Of a stretch of DNA of 64,000 nucleotides, positions 25,636 through 34,231 are shown piece by piece. The stretch is taken from assembly GCF_039523615.1 (NCBI RefSeq), contig NZ_BAAAFQ010000004.1, positions 868,001-932,000 on the forward strand, given 5' to 3'. Both the position numbers and the translations under genes were made by a program. This stretch comes from Psychrosphaera haliotis (lineage in GTDB: Bacteria > Pseudomonadota > Gammaproteobacteria > Enterobacterales > Alteromonadaceae). Below the pieces are notes generated by a model that had not been told where the DNA came from, made no database searches, and saw only the letters and a list, made by a program, of their open reading frames with translations. Numbering within the stretch: the stretch's first letter is position 1; every line of letters begins with the position of its first letter.

Positions 25636-28080
25636 CTAATCACTTTTTTTCTTGGCAATACGTTTTGCCGCTCTAGACTTAGGTTTTTTCTTAGGTTTGC
25701 GTTTTCCCTTAGCCGCTGTTTCATCTTTTTTAGGCTTACGCTTAGCACTTGGTTTCGATTTTTCTTTACGCTTACCCTTAGAATCCGAACCTTCCTTTTC
25801 AGACTTTGATTTTGACGTTAACTTGCCACTCTTTAACTGTTCTCGCACACTTGGCTTTTTAGAACGACTAGAACCAGTATTTGTACTTCTGCGTTTACCG
25901 CCGCTGACACCTACTAATTCAAAATCAATCTGCTTATCTTCTAGATTCACAGACACAACTTTGACTTCAATGGCATCACCTAAGCGATATACCTGTCGGC
26001 TATTTTCACCAATTAAGGCGTTTCTTTCAGGGCTAAAGTTAAAGTAATCTTTACCTAACGCGGTAATGTGAACTAAACCTTCTATATGCAAATCTACCAA
26101 GCGAACAAATAATCCAAAAGAAGTTACAGAGGCAATAACGCCCTCGTACTCTCTATCGATATGGTCTTGCATAAACTCACACTTAAGCCATGACTCCACG
26201 TCTCTTGTCGCGTCGTCGGCACGGCGTTCAGTCATTGAACACTGCTCACCAAGTTGTTCTAGTTCATCTTCTGTATAAGCATAATGGCCTGAAGTGCTCT
26301 GACCTTTTTTCTTCACTATGGCTTTAATTGCGCGATGAACAATTAAGTCTGGATAGCGACGAATAGGCGAGGTGAAATGCGCATAACCTTCAAGTGCCAA
26401 TCCAAAGTGACCAATATTATCTGGTTGATATACGGCTTGGCGCATACTCCTAATCATCATGGTTTGAATTAACTCACCATCTGGACGCGATAAATACTGA
26501 TTAACCTGACTGCTTAACTCTTTAGGTGTTGGCTCATCACTAAAGGTCAGTTCGCCACCCAACTCACTTAAAAATGCTCTGAATGTTGCTAACTTGCTAG
26601 GGTCTGGTTTGTCATGTACGCGGAATAAAGCATGGCCATCATTGCCTTCAATAAATTGAGCGGCAGCCACGTTTGCCATGATCATGCATTCTTCAATAAT
26701 TTTATGCGCGTCATTTCGTTCAACCACTTCAACGTGGTCAATCTTTTGCTGTGCATTAAAGATGAACTTAGGTTCGATAGTATCAAACTCAAATGCACCG
26801 CGTTCGGCACGAACCAACTTAAGCGCTTTATAAAGATTATTTAAATCTTGAACGTGAGGCCATACATGCTGATAACGTTCTTGAAGTTCTTTGTCACCCT
26901 TCAGCATTGCTGAAACTTTAGTGTAAGTTAGGCGAGCATGTGAGTGCATCACTGCTTCGTAAAAGGTGTGCTCTTTTAATTTACCTGACGCATCAATATC
27001 CATCTCAGCCACTAGACATAACCTGTCTGTTTGCGGGTTTAATGAACATAATCCATTGGATAGTGCTTCTGGTAGCATTGGAATTACTTTTGATGGGAAA
27101 TAAACTGAATTTCCTCGTTCAATAGCTTCTTTGTCTAAATCTGAGTTATGTTTTACGTAATGGGAAACATCGGCAATGGCAACATAGAGTGTCCAACCGC
27201 CTGTTGATTTAGGCTTACAGAAAACGGCATCATCAAAATCTCTTGAGTCTTCACCATCAATGGTAATGAGTGGCATTTCTCTAAGATCAACTCGGCCCGC
27301 TTTATCTTTCTCTAATACTTCAGAAGACAATTTAGAAACGTATTTATCAATGCTTGCTGACCACTGGAAAGGGATATCGTGGTTTCGAAGTGCAATATCA
27401 ACTTCCATGCCTGGCGCCATATGGTCACCTAACACTTCAGAGATTTTACCTATGGCATTGCTGCGTTTACTCGGTCGCTCAATAAGGTCAACAATCACCA
27501 TTTGACCGTGACGAGCACCATTCTCTTGACCTTTCTCAATCAAGATCTCTTGTTTAATTCGACTGTCGTCTGGGATCACAACGGCAACGCCCATTTCCAC
27601 GAAATAGCGGCCAATGATAGGTGCAGAACGACCTTCAATAATATTTGTGATTCGAGCTTCAGTTTTACCTTTGTATTCGCCAATTGGCTGCGCTAATACG
27701 TAGTCACCGTGCAGTAAGCCACGCATTTGGCTGTGACTGATGTACCAGTCATTTTTACCGGATACTTTGCCGTCTGGCTGAAGAAAACCAAATCCGTCCC
27801 TATGGCCTAATACTTTTCCTTTAACGATTTCTTTCTCGTCAGGAATGGCGTATTTCTTAAATTTATTAAAGATAAGTTGTCCGGCATTTTCCATCGCTCG
27901 TAATCGGCGCTTAAGTGCGACAATGAGTTCTTCATCGGAAATAGAACAAACTTTGATTAATTCATTAAATGTTAGGGGCTTATCGGCCTGCTTAATCGCG
28001 TCGAGGATAAATTCGCGGCTGGCAATAGGGGTAGAATACTTTTCTTTCTCCCGAGCATAATTCGGGTCTTTTTTTGGCAT
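25636..28080 (-). CDS. rnr: Ribonuclease R
   Basis: The 814 residues include an N-terminal winged helix and cold-shock domains (~20-230, GFGFLQPDG). The RNB catalytic domain follows with TIDGEDSRDFDDAV, whose Asp cluster binds Mg2+, and HFTSPIRRYPDLIVH. An S1 domain (~640-725) and a very basic Lys/Ser tail (~730-814) complete it. RNase R degrades structured RNA 3' to 5' and acts in rRNA quality control and trans-translation. The tail is longer and more Lys-rich than the E. coli one I recall. Its leader carries a hairpin (see 28107-28145). Confidence 0.97.
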   Translation of the reverse strand: MPKKDPNYAREKEKYSTPIASREFILDAIKQADKPLTFNELIKVCSISDEELIVALKRRLRAMENAGQLIFNKFKKYAIPDEKEIVKGKVLGHRDGFGFLQPDGKVSGKNDWYISHSQMRGLLHGDYVLAQPIGEYKGKTEARITNIIEGRSAPIIGRYFVEMGVAVVIPDDSRIKQEILIEKGQENGARHGQMVIVDLIERPSKRSNAIGKISEVLGDHMAPGMEVDIALRNHDIPFQWSASIDKYVSKLSSEVLEKDKAGRVDLREMPLITIDGEDSRDFDDAVFCKPKSTGGWTLYVAIADVSHYVKHNSDLDKEAIERGNSVYFPSKVIPMLPEALSNGLCSLNPQTDRLCLVAEMDIDASGKLKEHTFYEAVMHSHARLTYTKVSAMLKGDKELQERYQHVWPHVQDLNNLYKALKLVRAERGAFEFDTIEPKFIFNAQQKIDHVEVVERNDAHKIIEECMIMANVAAAQFIEGNDGHALFRVHDKPDPSKLATFRAFLSELGGELTFSDEPTPKELSSQVNQYLSRPDGELIQTMMIRSMRQAVYQPDNIGHFGLALEGYAHFTSPIRRYPDLIVHRAIKAIVKKKGQSTSGHYAYTEDELEQLGEQCSMTERRADDATRDVESWLKCEFMQDHIDREYEGVIASVTSFGLFVRLVDLHIEGLVHITALGKDYFNFSPERNALIGENSRQVYRLGDAIEVKVVSVNLEDKQIDFELVGVSGGKRRSTNTGSSRSKKPSVREQLKSGKLTSKSKSEKEGSDSKGKRKEKSKPSAKRKPKKDETAAKGKRKPKKKPKSRAAKRIAKKKSD

Positions 28081-28106
28081 TAATGTTCACTTTTTTCAGT
28101 TGTAAT

Positions 28107-28145
28107 AAAAGACGCCGCGTTTGCGCCGTCCTCATTAGTATACCA
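28107..28145 (-). promoter_or_regulatory. rnr promoter with hairpin at the predicted mRNA start
   Basis: An extended -10 TGGTATACT lies at 28137-28145 (minus strand). About seven bases on begins GACGGCGCAAACGCGGCGTC (28111-28130), an 8-bp stem with one G-G mismatch followed by TTTTATTAC. There is no room for another promoter before the rnr ATG at 28080, and no strong Shine-Dalgarno. The element may be the motX terminator, a 5'-end mRNA stabiliser or an attenuator. Confidence 0.5.
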
Positions 28146-28210
28146 ACTGAGCAAATTAATGTTCGAAACTTTTATTAAATATGATGATATTTGTGTATTT
28201 AATAACTAAC

Positions 28211-28855
28211 TCATTGAGCTTTTGCGGCTTTTACTGATTTAGGGTGCATCAGTTTTTCTAGTTTTTTCAATTGCCTAGTGGCTTTGCTATGTAATTTCTC
28301 ATCGGCAATAATGGCGTGATGAAGCCAACGGTATGCGTTTTCAAAATCATAAGGGCTGCCAACACCTGCAAGTTGCAAATCAATTAAGCGCAATTGGGCT
28401 TGTAAATTACCCAGTTCTGCGGCGCGCAAAATATAGGTGTATGCCTTTTCTGAGTCTTTTTGAACAAAACGTCCAACGTGGTAGTAACGCCCAAGTTGTT
28501 CGATGGCCGCAACAAGGCCTTGTTTTGCCGACTCGCGAATATAATACATACCGAGTTCAGCATTTTGATCTACACATACCCCCCAAGCTAACATGTCGCC
28601 ATATAAAAACTCATAACTTGGCAAGTGAAGCTTTACAGCTCTGTCTTCAATGTCTCGAGTTAGCTGGCACCTATCTGCTTTAACCCTATCTAAGTGTTTG
28701 TTTTGTTTTATTAAATCAAGCAATTCATCTTGTGTGTATATTTGCACCGCTTGTAGAGGTTCATCATTTACTGCATATAAACCTGCACTAAAAAGCGTAC
28801 AAGCCAGTAGAGCTAGGGAGGAAAGTGTAACGAGCAGATAATTAAATACTTTCAT
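28211..28855 (-). CDS. motX: Sodium-type polar flagellar motor protein MotX (Sel1 repeats)
   Basis: The 214-residue exported protein has a hydrophobic signal (residues ~5-25) and three Sel1-like repeats (~80-190: LGMYYIRESAKQGLVAAIEQ, then KAYTYILRAAELGNLQAQ and ENAYRWLHHA). Cys residues sit in DRCQL and WGVCVDQN. Content, length and position between purA and rnr match MotX as known from Vibrio and Shewanella. There it forms the T ring with MotY and holds PomAB stators in the outer face of the polar flagellum. Start: ATG 28855 with AAGG five bases upstream. The upstream in-frame ATG at 28876 lacks a ribosome site. Confidence 0.88.
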   Translation of the reverse strand: MKVFNYLLVTLSSLALLACTLFSAGLYAVNDEPLQAVQIYTQDELLDLIKQNKHLDRVKADRCQLTRDIEDRAVKLHLPSYEFLYGDMLAWGVCVDQNAELGMYYIRESAKQGLVAAIEQLGRYYHVGRFVQKDSEKAYTYILRAAELGNLQAQLRLIDLQLAGVGSPYDFENAYRWLHHAIIADEKLHSKATRQLKKLEKLMHPKSVKAAKAQ

Positions 28856-28921
28856 AATAACCTTCAAGAAAAACAATGGAACTGAATACTAGTACTCAGT
28901 TCCAAAGCAATTACTAGGCCA

Positions 28922-30298
28922 TTATAAAAGGTTTTGTGCCTTTATTGGGCCTTTTGTCCAATCAATTTTATGTGTAGCTTTTTGCACTTTATTAGTGCTT
29001 TGCGCGCTAACTGGTGCAAACTTTTGAACGTTGTTACTACATGAACCTGTTTTAAGGTAATTAATTCCTTCAGCGTACATAGGGTCTGTATCAACACCCC
29101 AATCACCTGTAACCACTTCGTCAACTTGGCAGTCTACTTCTAATCCATCGTAGTACTCACCTTCGCCGGCTGCGTTTACCGAGTCAAAGTTAATAGCAAA
29201 TACAACGTCATCACATATTTCGGTAGGGCTCATACCCACTGGTTTGCCACAAGTTTGATTACCTATGGTAACCACTTCGATGAATGGCTTAAGTGAGTTA
29301 ATGACAAGTTCACTTGATGAACAACTGCCTTCAGATGTCAAAACAACCACTCGGTCAAGGTTCATTTTCTCAACGCCTTGTCTCAAACTGAACGGAACGG
29401 TTTGGTTGTTGGCACTTTGTTTATTGTTGTAGCGATATTGAACAAAGGTTTCGTCAATGACTGCATCACCTGCAATTTGACTACTTAACTGGTTCGCCAC
29501 ACGAATTAAACCACCACCATTATAACGTAAATCTAAAACTAGCTCGTCAATACCATCTGATGAAAATGAATCAAATGCGGTGTTCAGCTCTTCTTCAGAT
29601 ACAGAATCAAAAGAGTTAAAGACTAAGTAACCTACCTTTTTTTCTTCTTCATCTAAAGTAACCTGTTTTACTTCTTTAGCCAGTACCGTATTTGCTGTGA
29701 TACTACCTTTTGTAATGGTCGCTTCTTTTAAATCACCGTTTGGCTTTTCAAACTTAATATCAATTGAGTACCCGTCTTCATTTGGGCCAAAAAAATCACC
29801 AAGCGTTTTTGAGCCGGCATTTACTTCTGCAATAATTTCAGACATTGGCTTACCATTGATCTCAGTAATGGTATCGCCTCTGCGCAAACCATTTTGAGCT
29901 GGCGTGCCCGCTTCATATACGTAACGGATCAATAAGCCATCTTCGGTTTCATTAACACTATGAGAAAATCCATAACCAAAAAAGACCGAGTTTACGTAGT
30001 CATCATATTCTTCAGTTGACATGGAAAAGCTAAATCTGTCGTTAGTAACTCTCATTGCATCAAGTGCAGAGGCAGTATCTGGATAAGCCTCTGGGGAAAA
30101 CTCTGTTGGTAACTCTGCATACCAAAAATACCAATTTTTCATATAAGAGTAGAGTTTTTCATTGGCGTCGGGCGCCGAACAATATGCATACCCAGCATCT
30201 GTAAGCTCAACCTGCTCAACACTGTCTGAGCCTCCACCACAAGCACTCAAAAGGCCAGTTGCTAGAATTGCTCCAGCTATTTTTTTACTACTAAACAT
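28922..30298 (-). CDS. S41 family C-terminal-processing-type protease, lipoprotein, with PDZ domain
   Basis: The 458 residues carry a lipobox (LLSAC, Cys20) followed by GGGSDS. A PDZ domain (~130-215, with RRGDTITEINGKPM) follows, and the S41 core has the nucleophile region TSEGSCSSSELVINSLKPF (~318-336) and ELVLDLRYNGGG (~253-264). Tail-specific proteases cut C-termini of envelope proteins. It lies between purA and motX on the same strand but with its own spacing (66 bp to motX), so whether it works with the flagellar motor is unknown. Confidence 0.9.
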   Translation of the reverse strand: MFSSKKIAGAILATGLLSACGGGSDSVEQVELTDAGYAYCSAPDANEKLYSYMKNWYFWYAELPTEFSPEAYPDTASALDAMRVTNDRFSFSMSTEEYDDYVNSVFFGYGFSHSVNETEDGLLIRYVYEAGTPAQNGLRRGDTITEINGKPMSEIIAEVNAGSKTLGDFFGPNEDGYSIDIKFEKPNGDLKEATITKGSITANTVLAKEVKQVTLDEEEKKVGYLVFNSFDSVSEEELNTAFDSFSSDGIDELVLDLRYNGGGLIRVANQLSSQIAGDAVIDETFVQYRYNNKQSANNQTVPFSLRQGVEKMNLDRVVVLTSEGSCSSSELVINSLKPFIEVVTIGNQTCGKPVGMSPTEICDDVVFAINFDSVNAAGEGEYYDGLEVDCQVDEVVTGDWGVDTDPMYAEGINYLKTGSCSNNVQKFAPVSAQSTNKVQKATHKIDWTKGPIKAQNLL

Positions 30299-30349
30299 GC
30301 TTATTCCTACTATCTAATATTATTTTTATTATTAGCGTTCAGCATACAA

Positions 30350-30375
30350 AAAAAGCCGTCGAATGACAGCTTTTT
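30350..30375 (-). terminator. purA terminator
   Basis: The stem is AAAAAGC-GTC/GAC-GCTTTTT with one mismatch and a GAAT loop, followed by T7 on the minus strand. A second weaker hairpin with AGCACTAAA/TTTAGTGCT arms lies just before it at 30388-30422. Confidence 0.75.
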
Positions 30376-30429
30376 AAGAAGGAAATTAGCACTAAAAAAG
30401 TGTAACTAATTATTTAGTGCTTTTTGTAT

Positions 30430-31728
30430 TTATTCTGAGAACGGGTTTCTCAAAATGAATGTTTCGCTACGGTCTGGACCAGTAGAGATAATATCCATTG
30501 GGATACCTGTAATCTCTTCTAAGCGTTTAATGTAAGACTGAGCAGCCTTAGGAAGCTTATCAAACTCAGTAACACCAAAAGAGTTTTCAGACCATCCAGG
30601 TACAGATTCATAAATAGGTTTTGCACTTGCATAACCTTCTGCTGCCATAGGTGGTACATCTACAATTGAACCGTCCGCTAATTCGTAACCAGTACAAATC
30701 TTGATTTCTTCAAGACCGTCTAGAACGTCTAGCTTAGTTAAACAAAAACCAGTAATTGAGTTTAATTGTACTGCGCGTTTCATTGCTACAGCATCAAACC
30801 AACCACAACGACGCTCACGTCCTGTAGTTGCACCAAACTCATGGCCTTTAGTACCTAAGTGATGGCCTACTTCATCGTTTAATTCAGTTGGGAAAGGACC
30901 CGAACCAACACGAGTTGTGTAAGCTTTTACGATACCTAGAACGTAATCGATATGACAAGGACCAAAACCAGCACCAGTGGCAACGCCACCAGCAGTCGTG
31001 TTAGACGAAGTTACATACGGATATGTACCGTGGTCAATATCAAGTAGCGTGCCCTGTGCACCTTCAAATAAGATTGATTCGCCAGCAAGACGAGTCTTAT
31101 CAAGTAAGTCTGTTACATCAACAACCATTGCTTTTAGCATATCTGCTACAGCCATTGCGTCATTGTATGTTTTGTCGAAATCTACCGCTTCAACACCGTA
31201 GTAGTTTACTAGTGCAAAGTTGTGGAATTCTAAAACTTCTTTTAATTTTTCTGCGAATAATTCAGGATTGAATAAGTCACCTACGCGTAAACCGCGACGA
31301 GCCACTTTATCTTCATACGCAGGACCGATACCACGACCGGTAGTACCAATTGCTTTATTGCCACGCTTGATTTCACGAGCTTGGTCTAATGCAATGTGGT
31401 AAGGAAGAATTAACGGACATGCTTCAGAGATTAATAAACGTTCTTTTACTGGAACGCCTCGATCTTCAAGCATCTTCATTTCTTTTAATAACGCTTCTGG
31501 AGATAGAACAACGCCATTACCAATGATACATTTAACGCCATCGCGCAATACGCCAGATGGTATTAAGTGAAGAACGGTTTTTTCACCGTTGATAACTAGA
31601 GTATGGCCAGCATTGTGACCACCTTGATAGCGGACCACATAAGAAGCCTTATCTGTCAGCAGGTCTACAACCTTACCTTTACCTTCGTCACCCCATTGGG
31701 TGCCTAAAACAACAACGTTTTTGCCCAT
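30430..31728 (-). CDS. purA: Adenylosuccinate synthetase
   Basis: The 432 residues include the GTP-binding GTQWGDEGKGKVVDLL near residue 8, with the IMP/Mg Asp (GDEGKGK). The HNAGHT motif has the catalytic His, then GTTGRGIGPAYEDK and TTTGRERRCGWFD. It joins IMP and aspartate, the first committed AMP step. It is monocistronic by its own promoter and terminator, in the usual place downstream of hflC and yjeT. Confidence 0.98.
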   Translation of the reverse strand: MGKNVVVLGTQWGDEGKGKVVDLLTDKASYVVRYQGGHNAGHTLVINGEKTVLHLIPSGVLRDGVKCIIGNGVVLSPEALLKEMKMLEDRGVPVKERLLISEACPLILPYHIALDQAREIKRGNKAIGTTGRGIGPAYEDKVARRGLRVGDLFNPELFAEKLKEVLEFHNFALVNYYGVEAVDFDKTYNDAMAVADMLKAMVVDVTDLLDKTRLAGESILFEGAQGTLLDIDHGTYPYVTSSNTTAGGVATGAGFGPCHIDYVLGIVKAYTTRVGSGPFPTELNDEVGHHLGTKGHEFGATTGRERRCGWFDAVAMKRAVQLNSITGFCLTKLDVLDGLEEIKICTGYELADGSIVDVPPMAAEGYASAKPIYESVPGWSENSFGVTEFDKLPKAAQSYIKRLEEITGIPMDIISTGPDRSETFILRNPFSE

Positions 31729-31759
31729 ATTTAATTCACTCAGAAAAAATTAGGCGGGG

Positions 31760-31768
31760 ATTCTACCA
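31760..31768 (-). promoter_or_regulatory. purA promoter, extended -10
   Basis: TGGTAGAAT on the minus strand matches TGnTANAAT and lies 32 bases before the purA ATG. No good -35 is seen. Confidence 0.5.
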
Positions 31769-31850
31769 AAAAAGTGGTGTAAAGATCACCCGCTTTATCG
31801 AAAAATTAGAATAAAAACTGCTAGATGCCTGTTTTAACGATTAAAAATAT

Positions 31851-32033
31851 CTATCGAAACCAAAGCAAAAGAAGCCCAATAGTGAATAACACTAGACCAA
31901 CTTGGCGAATTACCCCAATCGGTTCCTTAGATAATTTTTGAATGTAACTTCGCCATGTTTTGGGAAACAGCAGTGGCATCATGCCTTCTACTATCAAAAC
32001 CATCGCGATAACCACAAACCAATCGATATCCAT
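31851..32033 (-). CDS. yjeT: DUF2065 inner-membrane protein YjeT
   Basis: The 60 residues hold two membrane helices (FVVIAMVLIVEGMMPLLF and VGLVLFTIGLLLLWF) with a short basic loop between them (KTWRSYIQKLSKEP). This is the DUF2065 pattern of YjeT, regularly found between hflC and purA. Its function is not known. Confidence 0.88.
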   Translation of the reverse strand: MDIDWFVVIAMVLIVEGMMPLLFPKTWRSYIQKLSKEPIGVIRQVGLVLFTIGLLLLWFR

Positions 32034-32050
32034 ATTGCACCTCTAAAACA

Positions 32051-32082
32051 ACAAAGGGCCCCTAAGAGCCCTTTATATTTTA
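32051..32082 (-). terminator. Hairpin between hflC and yjeT
   Basis: Arms AAAGGGC and GCCCTTT (32053-32059, 32068-32074) have an 8-base loop and a weak T-tract (GTTGTTTT) on the minus strand. It may partly end the hfl transcript or stabilise its 3' end. Confidence 0.5.
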
Positions 32083-32098
32083 TCTAATTAAAGAAAGA

Positions 32099-32974
32099 TT
32101 ATTTACCTGACGTACTCTTCATGTAACGGAAGAAGTCGCTGTCTGGTTGAATAACCAAAATATCATTTTTGCTATTAAAGCTATTTTTGTACGCTTCTAA
32201 ACTACGAACAAATGCGAAGAACTCTGGGTTCTTGTTAAATGCATCTGCGTATACTTTAGCAGCCAATGCGTCACCTTCACCACGAAGAGTTTGGGCTTCA
32301 CGCTCAGCTTCAGCAAGCATAACGGTAATTCTTGCATCAACATCTGCACGAATGATTTCCGCTTTCTCACGACCTTCTGAACGGTGAGCTTTCGCTACTT
32401 CTTGACGTTCGGTACGCATACGTTCGAAGATTGAATTACTTACCCTTACTGGTAAGTTAATTTGCTTCACTCGAACATCTAATACTTCAATACCTAAGTC
32501 GCTTGAGCTTTTTGCAGCTTGAATAGCTTGCTGCATTAACTCTTGGCGCTCGCCAGAAACAATCTCTTTAATGGTTCTAGAACCAAAAGCAGTACGAAGA
32601 CCGTTATTAACTTTCTGTTCTAATAGCGTTTCAGCGTTTAGCTTGTTGCCACCAGTTGATAGATAGAACTTAGCAAAGTCAGATATGCGCCATTTAACAA
32701 ATGAGTCAACTATTAAGTCTTTTTTCTCTACTGTTACAAAGCGATCTGGCTCACCATCAAGTGTTTGAATACGAGCATCAAGGGTTTTTACTTTTTCAAC
32801 TAAAGGAAGTTTAAAGTGCAAACCTGGTTCGTTAACAACTGGCGCACCAGCGTCATCACGTTTAACTTTACCAAACTGTATTACAATACTTCTTTGGCCT
32901 TCGTTAACAACGAATAGCGAGGAGAACGTCATGAATGCAAACACGACGATTAAAATCATACTAAATGTTTTCAT
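32099..32974 (-). CDS. hflC: FtsH protease modulator HflC
   Basis: The 291 residues include an N-terminal membrane anchor (SMILIVVFAFMTFSSLF), an SPFH/band-7 domain (~20-200) and a helical coiled-coil C-terminus with EREAQTLRGEGDALAAKVYADAF. With HflK it builds the large periplasmic cage around FtsH. Its ATG lies 2 bp after the hflK stop, and the length is close to normal. Confidence 0.96.
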   Translation of the reverse strand: MKTFSMILIVVFAFMTFSSLFVVNEGQRSIVIQFGKVKRDDAGAPVVNEPGLHFKLPLVEKVKTLDARIQTLDGEPDRFVTVEKKDLIVDSFVKWRISDFAKFYLSTGGNKLNAETLLEQKVNNGLRTAFGSRTIKEIVSGERQELMQQAIQAAKSSSDLGIEVLDVRVKQINLPVRVSNSIFERMRTERQEVAKAHRSEGREKAEIIRADVDARITVMLAEAEREAQTLRGEGDALAAKVYADAFNKNPEFFAFVRSLEAYKNSFNSKNDILVIQPDSDFFRYMKSTSGK

Positions 32975-32976
32975 GC

Positions 32977-34122
32977 TTAGTTTCTCCCATCATTAAAGCG
33001 GTCACCACGACTTGGGCGATTGCTTTGTGTCGGCTGTGTCGTTTGACCTGAGCCTGTATTGTAATCTGTTGCTGGGCGTTGACCTGTGGCTGGTAAAACA
33101 CCTTGCTGCTGCATGATTTTGTCTAGAGGTAAGTACATCATGTTGCCATTACCTTTAGTATCAACTAACACTTTTGATGTATTTGATAATACTTGTTCCA
33201 TCGTTTCTAAATATAAACGTTGGCGCGTTACTTCTGGCGCTGCTTTATATTCAGGCAGTAGTTGGTCAAACTTAGCTACTTGACCTTGTGACGCTAAGAT
33301 CTTGCCTTGTTTGTAAGCTGTCGCTTCTTGAACCATACGGTTAACTTGACCACGGGCACGAGGCTCAACTTCACTTGCGTAAGCTTTTGCTTCGTTCACA
33401 TAACGAACTTCATCTTCTCGAGCAGCGATAGCATCATCAAACGCATCTTTAACTTGCTCAGGAGGACGTGCGTCTTTGAAGTTAACATCAACAATTGCTA
33501 AACCTAATTTGTAAGGTTCAATAATTGCTTCCAATTCTTCACGCGTGCTTTGACGTACAATTTCACGACCAGACGTTAAAATGTCATCCATTCGAGAGTT
33601 ACCAATAACCGAACGCAATGCACTGTCAGTCGCCTGACGTAAGCTGTTTGTTGGATCTGGAACAGAGAATAAATAGTTCTTTGGATCTAGTACTCGGTAC
33701 TGTACTTCCATTTCAACTTGAACCACGTTCTCATCTTGAGTCAACATGAAACCTGATGCTGGAATTGTACGAACCGTTTGAATATCAACTGGAATAACCT
33801 TGTCAATAAACGTTGGGTTAAAACGAAGACCTGGCTCTTTTAATTCAGTGTATTCACCAAATCTCAATACCACACCGCTTTCTGCTTCGCGTAATGTATA
33901 CCAACCCGATAAGAACCAAATAACAAATGCAACAACAAGTACTATAGAAATACCAATGCCGCCAGGTCCTTTACCTTCTTTACTCGGCTTGCCGCCAAAT
34001 AAACCATTAAATCGATTGCCTAAATCTTTAAATAACTCGTCCAAGTCAGGTGGCCCCTGATCTTTGCCGCCGCGATTTTTCCACGGATCGTTATTATTAT
34101 TTCCCGGCTCATTCCAGGCCAT
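32977..34122 (-). CDS. hflK: FtsH protease modulator HflK
   Basis: The 381 residues include a Gly/Asn-rich cytoplasmic N-terminus (NEPGNNNNDPWKNRGG) and a membrane helix (ISIVLVVAFVIWFLSGW, ~54-72). A band-7 domain (~75-260), a coiled coil and a Gln/Thr-rich C-terminal tail follow. It is the partner of HflC, and the two share one transcript. An intergenic 109 bp separates it from hflX. Confidence 0.96.
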   Translation of the reverse strand: MAWNEPGNNNNDPWKNRGGKDQGPPDLDELFKDLGNRFNGLFGGKPSKEGKGPGGIGISIVLVVAFVIWFLSGWYTLREAESGVVLRFGEYTELKEPGLRFNPTFIDKVIPVDIQTVRTIPASGFMLTQDENVVQVEMEVQYRVLDPKNYLFSVPDPTNSLRQATDSALRSVIGNSRMDDILTSGREIVRQSTREELEAIIEPYKLGLAIVDVNFKDARPPEQVKDAFDDAIAAREDEVRYVNEAKAYASEVEPRARGQVNRMVQEATAYKQGKILASQGQVAKFDQLLPEYKAAPEVTRQRLYLETMEQVLSNTSKVLVDTKGNGNMMYLPLDKIMQQQGVLPATGQRPATDYNTGSGQTTQPTQSNRPSRGDRFNDGRN

Positions 34123-34231
34123 AAGTTACTCCAGTTTCATTCAGAAAAGTTACTGTTTAATTTAGCAAAGTCGTTTGCATAACTCTATGAAATTGAGTCA
34201 ATACTGCAAACAAACTGCACTGTCTGTCTAT

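Noticed and set aside
25652..26047. A 131-residue plus-strand frame rich in Leu and Phe
   Set aside because: It is the complement of the Lys-rich tail of RNase R, with no ribosome site or family match.
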